DNA of 52,375 nucleotides from an uncultured Lachnospiraceae bacterium (GTDB lineage Bacteria > Bacillota > Clostridia > Lachnospirales > Lachnospiraceae). A model generated the notes under the pieces. It was not told where the DNA came from. It searched no databases and was given only the letters and a program-made list of their open reading frames with translations. This document shows positions 30,415 through 38,284 of the stretch, piece by piece. Position 1 is the stretch's first letter; the number at the start of each line of letters is the position of its first letter. Location of the stretch: NCBI GenBank assembly GCA_910576895.1, contig CAJTJZ010000021.1, positions 1 to 52,375 on the forward strand. Direction: 5' to 3'. Made by a program: the position numbers and the translations under genes.

Positions 30415-33030
30415 ATGGTTTTTTGCAGCTTTTCCTGTGTACTTGGATGTTTCACAGGAAAGTGGCTTTCTTCTTACTGTTTATTTTCTAGTTTTTTTGA
30501 TTTTTATTATGATCATTTTCTACTTTTTTATAGTATCTTATTTTTCATTGCTCTGTGTTTTTCTTTCTTTTTTAGAAAGTATCGCTTGTTATTTTTTTTA
30601 CTTTCATTTCTTTTTTTGCTTTCTTTTTTTCGATTTTATGAACATAGTCTTCCCTCTAAATTGGAAATATTCGCAGAACAGGAAATAAAGGGAAAGCTTA
30701 TAGGAACAGTTTATAAAGTCATGCCAACAGAAAAGGGAAATAAAATCTATTTAAAAAATACAACATTTCAAATAGATCAAATCACAAGTGACTCTCTTGA
30801 TTTACTTTTGGAAAAAGAGTTGCCAAAAAAGAAAAATGGCTCAGTTTTGCTTTATGATTCTTCAGGTGTTGGGGTATATTCAGGAAATAGTATTATGGTG
30901 GAAGTAATTCTTCAAAATTTTCGCAAAGCATCTAATTTTGGACAATATAATGAATATCAATATCAAAAAAGTCATGGAATGGATGTGATGGCATATTCAA
31001 AAGAATTATGTATTATAGATAGTAAAATAGATAAATTTTCATATTATTTAGAAGTTTTTAAAAGAAAATTGGAGAAAGTTTATAGTAATCTTTTAGAGGA
31101 AAAAGAAGCTTCTATTATAAAAGCTATGATTTTGGGAGAAAAAAGTGGATTAGATAATGATATTAAGAAGTTATATGGCACAAATGGAATTGCACATATT
31201 TTAGCTATTTCTGGCTTACATATTTCTATGCTTGGGATGATTTTTTATGATATTATAAGACAAATATGTTTAAAAATAAACTGGAATATAAAAAATTTTA
31301 AAATAGTCTTATTTTTTACCATGATTTTTCCTGTTGTTTTTTCTATTTGTTTTACTATATTTTATGGAAAAATGACAGGATTTAGCGTATCTACAAATCG
31401 TGCCATAATTATGTTTTTTCTTGCCTTATTTGCAAACATTGTTGGAAGAACGTATGATCTTTTAACAGGTGCATCTCTTGCATCATTATTTATTCTTATA
31501 AAAGAACCACTTTTGATTAATGATAGTGGATTTTGGCTTTCTTTTGGAGCGATTTTTGGAATTGCAGTTTTATTTCCAATGTTAGAACAGATAACTTCTC
31601 CTATAGGAGAGCAAATAGTTTCTTGTATAAAAATAATAATACATTCTAAAGAAAATATAAAACAAAAACAGCAATCTTCTAAAGTGGTTTTTTGGTATAG
31701 ATTTCAATTATATTTAAGAAAAAAAGTAAAACAAGGCCTGCTTGTTAGTATAGCTATTTTTCTTGCTACTTTTCCTATTGTGATAATGTCTTATTTTTCT
31801 TATCCTCTCTATGGAATTTTTTTAAATCTTCTTATTATACCATTAATGTCTATATTATTTCCAACAGCGTTTTTTATGGGAATTTTAGGATTATTTTGTC
31901 AGCAGCCGGCATCTTTTCTTGCAATTTTAGTAAAGGCAATTTTGGATTTTTATGAAACTGTTTGTTATTTTACAGAAAGACTTCCTATGGCAATACAATT
32001 AACAGGATGTCCAATATCATTAAAAATTTTTCTTTATTATATGGTTATGGTCATTGTTATATTGGTATGGAATAAAAAAATGGAAAATGATAAAAATCAA
32101 GGCAAGAAAAAAAGTAATAAAAAAGGTAAAAAAGAAAATATATGGTTTTGTAGATTAGGAATTTGCTTTTTATGTTTTGTAATGATTCTTTTTCTGTATC
32201 GTATCCCTACTATTTCTTTATGGAATTTAAAAACTTATTTTCTGGATATTGGGCAAGGAGATGCAGTTGTTATGGAACTTCCAAACGGGACAGCCATTAC
32301 TATAGATTGTGGAAGTTCTGATATTTCTAATGCAGGTACATATCGTTTATTGCCATTTTTAAAAGCAAAAAGAATTTCTCAAATTGAATGTGCTTTTTTA
32401 ACACATATGGACAAAGATCATTTTAGTGCTATAAAAGAATTATTGGAAATGGAAAAAAAACAAAAATATAAGAAACAAAGCATTATTAAAAATTTGGCAG
32501 TTCCAGCAGTATTAAAAGAAAATGAAGTATGGCTTGAAATAAAAGCATTAGCAAAAGAAACAAAAACAACTATTTTATATCTTCATAAAGAAGATGAATT
32601 TCAAATAAAAGGAGTAAAGTTTCAGTGTCTTTATCCTTCTGATAATACAAAGGAGTCAGGAAATGCGGCTTCTCTTGTATTAAAGGTTTCTTATGGAGAA
32701 TTTTGTATGCTTTTAACAGGAGATATTGAAAAAGAAGGTGAATTATCTTTTGTAAAAGATTGTAAAGACTATTTAAAAGATATTGATATATTAAAAGTAG
32801 CACATCATGGAAGTAAAAACAGTACATCAGAAGAATTTATAAAATTTTGTCAGCCAAAAGTTTCTATTATTTCTTGTAGTAAAAAAAATCGCTATGGCCA
32901 TCCACATCAGGAGATATTGGAAAGACTACAAAGAATTGATAGCAGAATTTTTATAACAAAAGATTGTGGTCAGATTACAATAAGTACCAATGGAAAAAAA
33001 ATGAAAATAAAGTGCTTTTATGATATGTGA
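30415..33030 (+). CDS. comEC: DNA internalisation channel ComEC/Rec2
   Basis: The 871-residue product is ComEC, the membrane channel passing single-stranded DNA into the cell. It has hydrophobic N-terminal helices, an OB-fold region (about 80-200), the Competence domain with GLHISMLG (about 230-520) and a C-terminal metallo-beta-lactamase-like domain (about 605-865) with LDIGQGDA, THMDKDH near 663-669, LLTGDIE, VAHHGSKNS and YGHPH. All metal ligands are present, so nuclease activity is possible. The first ATG is at 30415 but lacks a ribosome site; AAAGGGGG at 30385-30392 is spaced for an in-frame CTG at 30400 or ATT at 30403, which would add (M)IRRP as in related proteins. It is probably in one transcript with the two-component genes. 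Confidence 0.94.
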   Translation: MVFCSFSCVLGCFTGKWLSSYCLFSSFFDFYYDHFLLFYSILFFIALCFSFFFRKYRLLFFLLSFLFLLSFFRFYEHSLPSKLEIFAEQEIKGKLIGTVYKVMPTEKGNKIYLKNTTFQIDQITSDSLDLLLEKELPKKKNGSVLLYDSSGVGVYSGNSIMVEVILQNFRKASNFGQYNEYQYQKSHGMDVMAYSKELCIIDSKIDKFSYYLEVFKRKLEKVYSNLLEEKEASIIKAMILGEKSGLDNDIKKLYGTNGIAHILAISGLHISMLGMIFYDIIRQICLKINWNIKNFKIVLFFTMIFPVVFSICFTIFYGKMTGFSVSTNRAIIMFFLALFANIVGRTYDLLTGASLASLFILIKEPLLINDSGFWLSFGAIFGIAVLFPMLEQITSPIGEQIVSCIKIIIHSKENIKQKQQSSKVVFWYRFQLYLRKKVKQGLLVSIAIFLATFPIVIMSYFSYPLYGIFLNLLIIPLMSILFPTAFFMGILGLFCQQPASFLAILVKAILDFYETVCYFTERLPMAIQLTGCPISLKIFLYYMVMVIVILVWNKKMENDKNQGKKKSNKKGKKENIWFCRLGICFLCFVMILFLYRIPTISLWNLKTYFLDIGQGDAVVMELPNGTAITIDCGSSDISNAGTYRLLPFLKAKRISQIECAFLTHMDKDHFSAIKELLEMEKKQKYKKQSIIKNLAVPAVLKENEVWLEIKALAKETKTTILYLHKEDEFQIKGVKFQCLYPSDNTKESGNAASLVLKVSYGEFCMLLTGDIEKEGELSFVKDCKDYLKDIDILKVAHHGSKNSTSEEFIKFCQPKVSIISCSKKNRYGHPHQEILERLQRIDSRIFITKDCGQITISTNGKKMKIKCFYDM

Positions 33031-33058
33031 TTTGATGTTTTGTTGAAATTTTCCATAC

Positions 33059-33087
33059 TTGACAAAGACATTCTGATATAGTAAGAT
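33059..33087 (+). promoter_or_regulatory. rib operon promoter
   Basis: TTGACA (33059-33064) and TAAGAT (33082-33087) with a 17-base spacer lie directly in front of the FMN aptamer. Confidence 0.65.
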
Positions 33088-33094
33088 AGGATAG

Positions 33095-33234
33095 AAGCTT
33101 TCAGGGTAGGGTGAAATTCCCAATCGGTGGTACAGCCCACGAGCCTAGAAACAAGGATAAGCTATCCCATTGTTTTTTAGTGCAGATTCGGTGTAATTCC
33201 GAAGCCGACAGTATAGTCTGGATGGAAGAAAGTG
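33095..33234 (+). promoter_or_regulatory. FMN riboswitch (RFN element)
   Basis: The conserved RFN blocks are all present: TTCAGGGTAGGGTGAAATTC, CGGTGGTACAGCCCACGAGC, GATTCGGTGTAATTCCGAAG, CCGACAGTATAGTCTGGATG and the closing GGAAGAAAG. It controls the ribD-ribE-ribBA-ribH operon, with FMN expected to promote termination at 33322-33365. Confidence 0.96.
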
Positions 33235-33321
33235 GAAAAAAGCAAGATTCAACTTTGTAATTTATGGTTAAGATAATAGTAAGATATAATGCAAGATTGG
33301 AGTTTCTGTTTTTTTGATAGT

Positions 33322-33365
33322 AAAGATACCCTGAATGATCTATTTTCTTTCAGGGTATTTTTTTC
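33322..33365 (+). terminator. FMN-riboswitch terminator
   Basis: ATACCCTGAA (33326-33335) and TTCAGGGTAT (33349-33358) form a perfect 10-bp stem followed by TTTTTTT, about 90 bases after the aptamer. Confidence 0.88.
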
Positions 33366-33413
33366 TGTTTTTTATTTATGATAATTAATTTTATATGTAG
33401 GGAGGGCAAAGCT

Positions 33414-34625
33414 TTGCAAAATTTTTCATTACATAAAATGGAACAAGAAGTTTTTGCAGGTACTTATATTCCATGGAAAGAAACAATGGATATTTTAGAG
33501 GAAAAAAAAGAAAATATTACAAGAAAAGATCAGTTTTTTATGCAATATGCCCTTTCTATTGCTCAATGTGGCAGAGGTGGAGTAAATCCAAATCCCTTAG
33601 TAGGTGCAGTTATTGTACGTAATGGAGAGATAGTTGCAAAAGGTTATCATGAAAAATGCGGCAAGGGACATGCAGAAGTCAACGCTTTTCTTGATGCAAA
33701 GGAACGGGGAGTGGATGTTAAAGGTGCTGATATGTATATAACGCTAGAACCATGTTCTCATTATGGGAAAACACCGCCATGTGCCGATAGAATTATAGAG
33801 GAGGGAATTGGACGTGTTATTATTGCTATGAAAGATCCAAACCCACAAGTAGCTGGACGTGGAATAAAGAAATTACAACAGGCAGGAATTTCTGTAACCG
33901 TTCCTATTATGGAGGAAGAAGCAAGAAAGTTAAATGAGGTGTTTTTAAAATATATTACAAAAAAAGAGCCTTTTATCTTACTGAAAATGGCAATGTCATT
34001 AGATGGAAAAATAGCAACAAAAACAGGAAAATCGCAATGGATTTCTAGTGAAAAAGCAAGGAAGCAGGTTCATTACTTACGTAATAATTATATGGCAGTT
34101 ATGACAGGAATTGGAACAGTACTTGCAGATGATCCTATGTTAAATTGTCGGTGGGAAGGGGCTGTTAGACAGCCGATAAGAATTATTGCAGATAGTCATT
34201 TAAGAATTGGGATAGAGAGTAAACTTGTAAAGACAGCAAAAGAATATAGAACTATTGTTGTACATTTACCACAAAGGGAAAAAACAGAAAAAATGGAATT
34301 ACTATGTGCTGCTGGCATAGAATTATTAGAAGTGCCAGAAAAAAATGGGCATATTGATTTGAAATTTTTAGTGAAACAACTTGGTAGTATGGGGATAGAT
34401 GGGATTTTATTAGAAGGAGGTTCTGACTTTGCATTTGCTGCACTGCAGGCGAAAATTATAGATAAAGTTAGAATTTATATTGCACCAAAAATTATAGGAG
34501 GTGCAAATGCCCTATCGTGTATTCGAGGGGAAGGGTTTGCAGAACTTTCTGATGTCATTACATTACAAGATATGAAAGCATATCCTTGTGGAGAGGATAT
34601 TTATTTAGAAGGGCTGGTGAAGTAA
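33414..34625 (+). CDS. ribD: Riboflavin biosynthesis deaminase/reductase RibD
   Basis: RibD is the bifunctional enzyme that deaminates and reduces the pyrimidine intermediate of riboflavin synthesis. The deaminase half shows the zinc motif GHAEVNAF with LEPCSHYGKTPPC, and the reductase half shows KMAMSLDGKIATKTGKSQWI and LLEGGSDFAFAAL. The start is uncertain: the frame opens with ATG at 33378, but GGGAGGG (33400-33406) is correctly spaced for TTG at 33414, giving 403 residues. Either start gives roughly 45-55 extra residues before the normal beginning (DQFFMQYALSIA), a tail with no recognised motif. It is the first gene of the rib operon. Confidence 0.93.
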   Translation: MQNFSLHKMEQEVFAGTYIPWKETMDILEEKKENITRKDQFFMQYALSIAQCGRGGVNPNPLVGAVIVRNGEIVAKGYHEKCGKGHAEVNAFLDAKERGVDVKGADMYITLEPCSHYGKTPPCADRIIEEGIGRVIIAMKDPNPQVAGRGIKKLQQAGISVTVPIMEEEARKLNEVFLKYITKKEPFILLKMAMSLDGKIATKTGKSQWISSEKARKQVHYLRNNYMAVMTGIGTVLADDPMLNCRWEGAVRQPIRIIADSHLRIGIESKLVKTAKEYRTIVVHLPQREKTEKMELLCAAGIELLEVPEKNGHIDLKFLVKQLGSMGIDGILLEGGSDFAFAALQAKIIDKVRIYIAPKIIGGANALSCIRGEGFAELSDVITLQDMKAYPCGEDIYLEGLVK

Positions 34626-35278
34626 TGTTTACCGGAATTATTGAGGAAATTGGTGTATTACAGGCAGTAAAAAAGGGGAAGGAATCTTCTGTACTGGAAA
34701 TTCGGGCAGAAAAAGTATTGGAACATACAAAGATTGGTGATAGTATTGCTGTAAATGGTGTTTGTTTAACCGTGACAGGGATAGGACAGGGAAGTTATCA
34801 AGCAGATGTTATGGCAGAAACTCTGCGGCGATCAAATCTTGGAACATTACAGCCCGGAGATCGTTTAAATTTAGAACGAGCATTGCAGCTTCATGGAAGA
34901 CTTGGCGGACATATTGTTAGTGGACATATTGATGGAATAGGAACGATTAAAAAGCTTTTAAAAGAAGGTAATGCTACAATAGTAACTATTTTCGCAGAAA
35001 GAAAGTTATTGCATTATATTGTAGAAAAAGGTTCTATTGCAATTGATGGAATTAGTTTAACTGTTGTAACTGTGACAGAAAAGGATTTTTGTGTTTCTTT
35101 AATTCCACATACAGGAGAAGAAACAATTTTATTAAAGAAAAAAGTTGGCGATACTGTTAATTTGGAATGCGATATTATTGGAAAATATGTGGAAAAATTA
35201 CTTAGAGATGAAAATATAGAAAAAGAAAAGAAGATAAGTAAGATTGATTTAGATTTTTTACAAGAACATGGTTTTTAA
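34625..35278 (+). CDS. ribE: Riboflavin synthase alpha chain
   Basis: The 217-residue protein is riboflavin synthase, which dismutates two lumazine molecules into riboflavin. Two similar barrel repeats are visible: MFTGIIEEIG with SIAVNGVCLTV in the first half, and GHIVSGHIDGIG with SIAIDGISLTVV in the second. The ATG overlaps the ribD stop (TAATG), implying translational coupling; upstream in-frame codons back to 34586 belong to ribD. The C-terminal tail (KISKIDLDFLQEHGF) is typical. A 141-base gap to ribBA shows no terminator. Confidence 0.96.
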   Translation: MFTGIIEEIGVLQAVKKGKESSVLEIRAEKVLEHTKIGDSIAVNGVCLTVTGIGQGSYQADVMAETLRRSNLGTLQPGDRLNLERALQLHGRLGGHIVSGHIDGIGTIKKLLKEGNATIVTIFAERKLLHYIVEKGSIAIDGISLTVVTVTEKDFCVSLIPHTGEETILLKKKVGDTVNLECDIIGKYVEKLLRDENIEKEKKISKIDLDFLQEHGF

Positions 35279-35419
35279 ATTTAGAAGAGAGATATGATAT
35301 TTTTTAGATAGAATATAATATAGAATTATACAAGAAATGAAATGTTATAACAGAAAATAAACTAAAAATAAAGAGAAATATAAAAGTTAGAAATTAGCAA
35401 TAGGAAAGAGGGAAAAATT

Positions 35420-36625
35420 ATGGCAGAGTTTAATACAACTGAGGAGCTTTTAGCAGAACTTCGAGCAGGACACAATATTGTAATTCTTGACGATGAATCA
35501 AGAGAGAATGAGGGAGATGTTATCTGTGCAGCACAACATGCCACATTGGAAAATGTAAATTTTATGGCAAGTTATGCAAAGGGACTGATTTGTATGCCAA
35601 TGTCAGCAGCTTATACAGAGAAGCTTGGCTTATGTCAGATGTGTGAAGTAAATACAGATAATCATTGTACTGCATTTACTGTTTCTATTGATCATATAGA
35701 GACAACAACAGGAATTTCTGCTTATGAGCGTTCTATTACAGCAAGAAAAGTTGTAGAGGATGGAGCAAAGCCAGAGGATTTTCGGCGACCGGGGCATATG
35801 TTTCCTTTACGGGCAAAGGATGGCGGTGTATTGGAGCGTGACGGACATACAGAAGCAACGGTAGATTTTATGCGGCTTGCAGGGTTAAAAGAAGTTGGGC
35901 TTTGCTGTGAAATTATGAAAGATGATGGCATGATGGCAAGAAAAGAAGATTTAATTGCTTTTGCTAAACAACATAATCTAAAGATTGGTACTATCTATGA
36001 TTTAAAACAATATCGAGAACGCACAGAAAAGTTAGTAGAACTTGTTGCAGATGCAAAGCTGCCAACAAAGTATGGAGAATTTCGTATTTATGGCTATATT
36101 AATAAATTAAATCAAGAACATCATGTAGCACTTACTATAGGGGATATTTTAGACGAAAAACCTGTACTTTGTCGTGTTCATTCTGAATGTCTTACAGGAG
36201 ATGCTTTTGGTTCTGAAAGATGTGACTGTGGGCAGCAGTTTGATATGGCTATGAAGCAGATTGCAAAAGAAGGCAGAGGTATTTTACTTTATCTTCGTCA
36301 AGAAGGAAGGGGGATTGGATTAATTAATAAAATTCGTGCTTATGCCTTACAAGATCAGGGACTAGATACTGTAGATGCAAATTTAGAGCTAGGATTTTCT
36401 GCTGATATGAGAGATTATACTATTGGTAATCGAATTTTAAGAGATTTAGGAGTTAAAAAATTGCGTCTTATGACAAATAATCCATTAAAGATGGATGGAC
36501 TTGCAGGAAATGGGTTGGAAATTGTAGAACGAGTGCCAATTCAAATGGAATTACTAGATACAGATGCTTATTATCTAAAAACAAAGCAAAAAAGAATGGG
36601 ACATTTTTTAAATTATCTATTTTAG
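35420..36625 (+). CDS. ribBA: RibBA: DHBP synthase / GTP cyclohydrolase II
   Basis: This 401-residue bifunctional enzyme supplies both riboflavin precursors. The N-terminal half (about 1-200) is 3,4-dihydroxy-2-butanone-4-phosphate synthase, with the acidic loop DDESRENEGD and the GHTEATVDFMRLAG segment. The C-terminal half (about 205-401) is GTP cyclohydrolase II with the zinc cysteines in CLTGDAFGSERCDCG and the RQEGRGIGLINK motif. Both active sites are complete. ATG at 35420 has a modest AAAGAGGG upstream. It lies between ribE and ribH in the usual order of the Gram-positive rib operon. Confidence 0.97.
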   Translation: MAEFNTTEELLAELRAGHNIVILDDESRENEGDVICAAQHATLENVNFMASYAKGLICMPMSAAYTEKLGLCQMCEVNTDNHCTAFTVSIDHIETTTGISAYERSITARKVVEDGAKPEDFRRPGHMFPLRAKDGGVLERDGHTEATVDFMRLAGLKEVGLCCEIMKDDGMMARKEDLIAFAKQHNLKIGTIYDLKQYRERTEKLVELVADAKLPTKYGEFRIYGYINKLNQEHHVALTIGDILDEKPVLCRVHSECLTGDAFGSERCDCGQQFDMAMKQIAKEGRGILLYLRQEGRGIGLINKIRAYALQDQGLDTVDANLELGFSADMRDYTIGNRILRDLGVKKLRLMTNNPLKMDGLAGNGLEIVERVPIQMELLDTDAYYLKTKQKRMGHFLNYLF

Positions 36626-36640
36626 AAAGGAAGTAATAAA

Positions 36641-37102
36641 ATGAATGTATTAGAAGGAAAATTGATTGCAGAGGGTTTAAAAATTGGTATTGTTGCAGCA
36701 CGTTTTAATGAATTTATTACATCAAAGTTAGTCAGTGGCTGTATGGACGGTTTAGTACGTCATGGCGTAAAGGAAGATGATATAGTTCTGGCATGGGTTC
36801 CGGGGGCATTTGAAATTCCAATGGTTGCAAAAAGGATGGCAGCTTCTGAAAAATATGATGCAGTTATTTGTCTTGGTGCTGTCATTAGAGGGTCAACTTC
36901 TCATTATGATTATGTTTGTGCAGAAACAAGCAAAGGAATTGCAATGGCTTCTATGGAAACAAATGTACCAGTTATTTTTGGCGTATTGACAACGGATACT
37001 ATTGAACAGGCAATTGAACGTGCTGGTACAAAGGCAGGAAATAAAGGCTATGATTGTGCAATGAGTGCAATTGAGATGGCAAATTTATTAAAACAATTAT
37101 AA
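36641..37102 (+). CDS. ribH: 6,7-dimethyl-8-ribityllumazine synthase
   Basis: The 153-residue protein is lumazine synthase, which condenses the RibA/RibD and RibB products and usually assembles into pentamers or 60-mers. Family motifs are ARFNEFITSKLVSG, WVPGAFEIPMVAK, CLGAVIRGSTSHYDYV and FGVLTTDTIEQAIERAGTKA. The length is standard. ATG 36641 follows AGAAAGGAAG 15 bases after ribBA. It closes the rib operon and converges on the protease gene with only 20 bases between them, TTTTTTTT being the only terminator-like sign. Confidence 0.97.
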   Translation: MNVLEGKLIAEGLKIGIVAARFNEFITSKLVSGCMDGLVRHGVKEDDIVLAWVPGAFEIPMVAKRMAASEKYDAVICLGAVIRGSTSHYDYVCAETSKGIAMASMETNVPVIFGVLTTDTIEQAIERAGTKAGNKGYDCAMSAIEMANLLKQL

Positions 37103-37122
37103 ATATTATAAGGAACTTTTTT

Positions 37123-38076
37123 TTAATAACTTAGCAGTTTTTCAATATTTAGCCTCCCCCATCCTTGCTGTCTATGTGGCAGACCAAGATCGGTTGAGGC
37201 ATTTTTTAATCTTATTTTTATTTCACGATTTGTCATTTCTGGATATTTTGATAATAAAAGTGCAATTGCACCAGTAACCATAGGGGTCGCCATAGAAGTT
37301 CCACTTTTTTCTCCATAATATTTTTGTTCATAGAAGTTTTGACTTCGTTTTCGAAAAAAAAGATCATTTTTTTCAGATACAGGAATACAACTTATAATAT
37401 GGCTTCCCGGTGCAACAATATCTGGTTTTAAAATACATTCATCCGTAGGACCACGACCGGAATAATCAACCATTTCTCCATTTGGAAGACGAATTGGAAT
37501 ATGATCGTCACATGCACCTACGGTAATAATTTTTTTACTAGATCCGGGAAGCCCAATAGAGTTTGGTGCAGGGCCGCCATTTCCAGCAGCCGCAACTACA
37601 ACAACGCCAGATTTCCATAAAGTTTCTACTCCTTCAATGAGCTTTTGACTATCAAGATGATTTCCTTGTTTTCTGCTTCCAACAGAAATATTAGCAATAC
37701 GAATATTATATTTGGAACGATGTTCTAAAATCCATGTAATACCATCTAAAACATCAGGAATCGTACCATTTCCATAACGGTCAAGAACTTTTATACCAAT
37801 TAAATAACATTCTGGTGCAACACCGCAATATTTTCCAGAAGATGCATTGCCATTACCTCCAATAATTCCACTGACATGTGTACCATGGCCACTGTCATCA
37901 TAAAATGCTGTTTTATGATTTAATACATCATAAAAAGCAAGCAAACGTTTGTTTGTACCTTGAAAATCAGGATGTGGTGCAATTCCTGTATCCATGACTG
38001 CGACACCAATTCCTTTTCCGGTGATGCCAAGCTTCTGTGCATAGTTCAAGTGAATTAGTGTTCCAGCCTTGTTCAT
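37123..38076 (-). CDS. Intracellular subtilisin-like serine protease (S8)
   Basis: The 317-residue protein is a subtilase with its triad in order: Asp29 (VAVMDTG), His64 (DSGHGTHVSG) and Ser261 (GTSMATPMVTGA), plus the oxyanion Asn in AAAGNGGPAPN. It has no signal peptide and only about 20 residues before the catalytic domain, so it resembles the cytoplasmic AprX/ISP group, which degrades or processes intracellular proteins. The ATG at 38076 is chosen because GGAGG precedes it; the ATG at 38100 lies upstream of that ribosome site and would add eight residues. No inhibitor or substrate gene is obvious, but the divergent neighbour encodes a secreted protein. Confidence 0.93.
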   Translation of the reverse strand: MNKAGTLIHLNYAQKLGITGKGIGVAVMDTGIAPHPDFQGTNKRLLAFYDVLNHKTAFYDDSGHGTHVSGIIGGNGNASSGKYCGVAPECYLIGIKVLDRYGNGTIPDVLDGITWILEHRSKYNIRIANISVGSRKQGNHLDSQKLIEGVETLWKSGVVVVAAAGNGGPAPNSIGLPGSSKKIITVGACDDHIPIRLPNGEMVDYSGRGPTDECILKPDIVAPGSHIISCIPVSEKNDLFFRKRSQNFYEQKYYGEKSGTSMATPMVTGAIALLLSKYPEMTNREIKIRLKNASTDLGLPHRQQGWGRLNIEKLLSY

Positions 38077-38284
38077 ATCATTGCCTCCATTTCTGCACAT
38101 ATAAGACAGTATATGCAGCGAGAGAAAATGATGTGACGTATGGCATAATGTAAATAAGAAAAAGATGCAGATAGAAAAGGAAAAGAAAAAAATGAAATTT
38201 TTTAATTTTTGTGGCTTTTTCAGGAATTACAAGGAGTTTTTAGTAAAGAAACTCTATAACATTATTATATTAGGAGGGATTATT

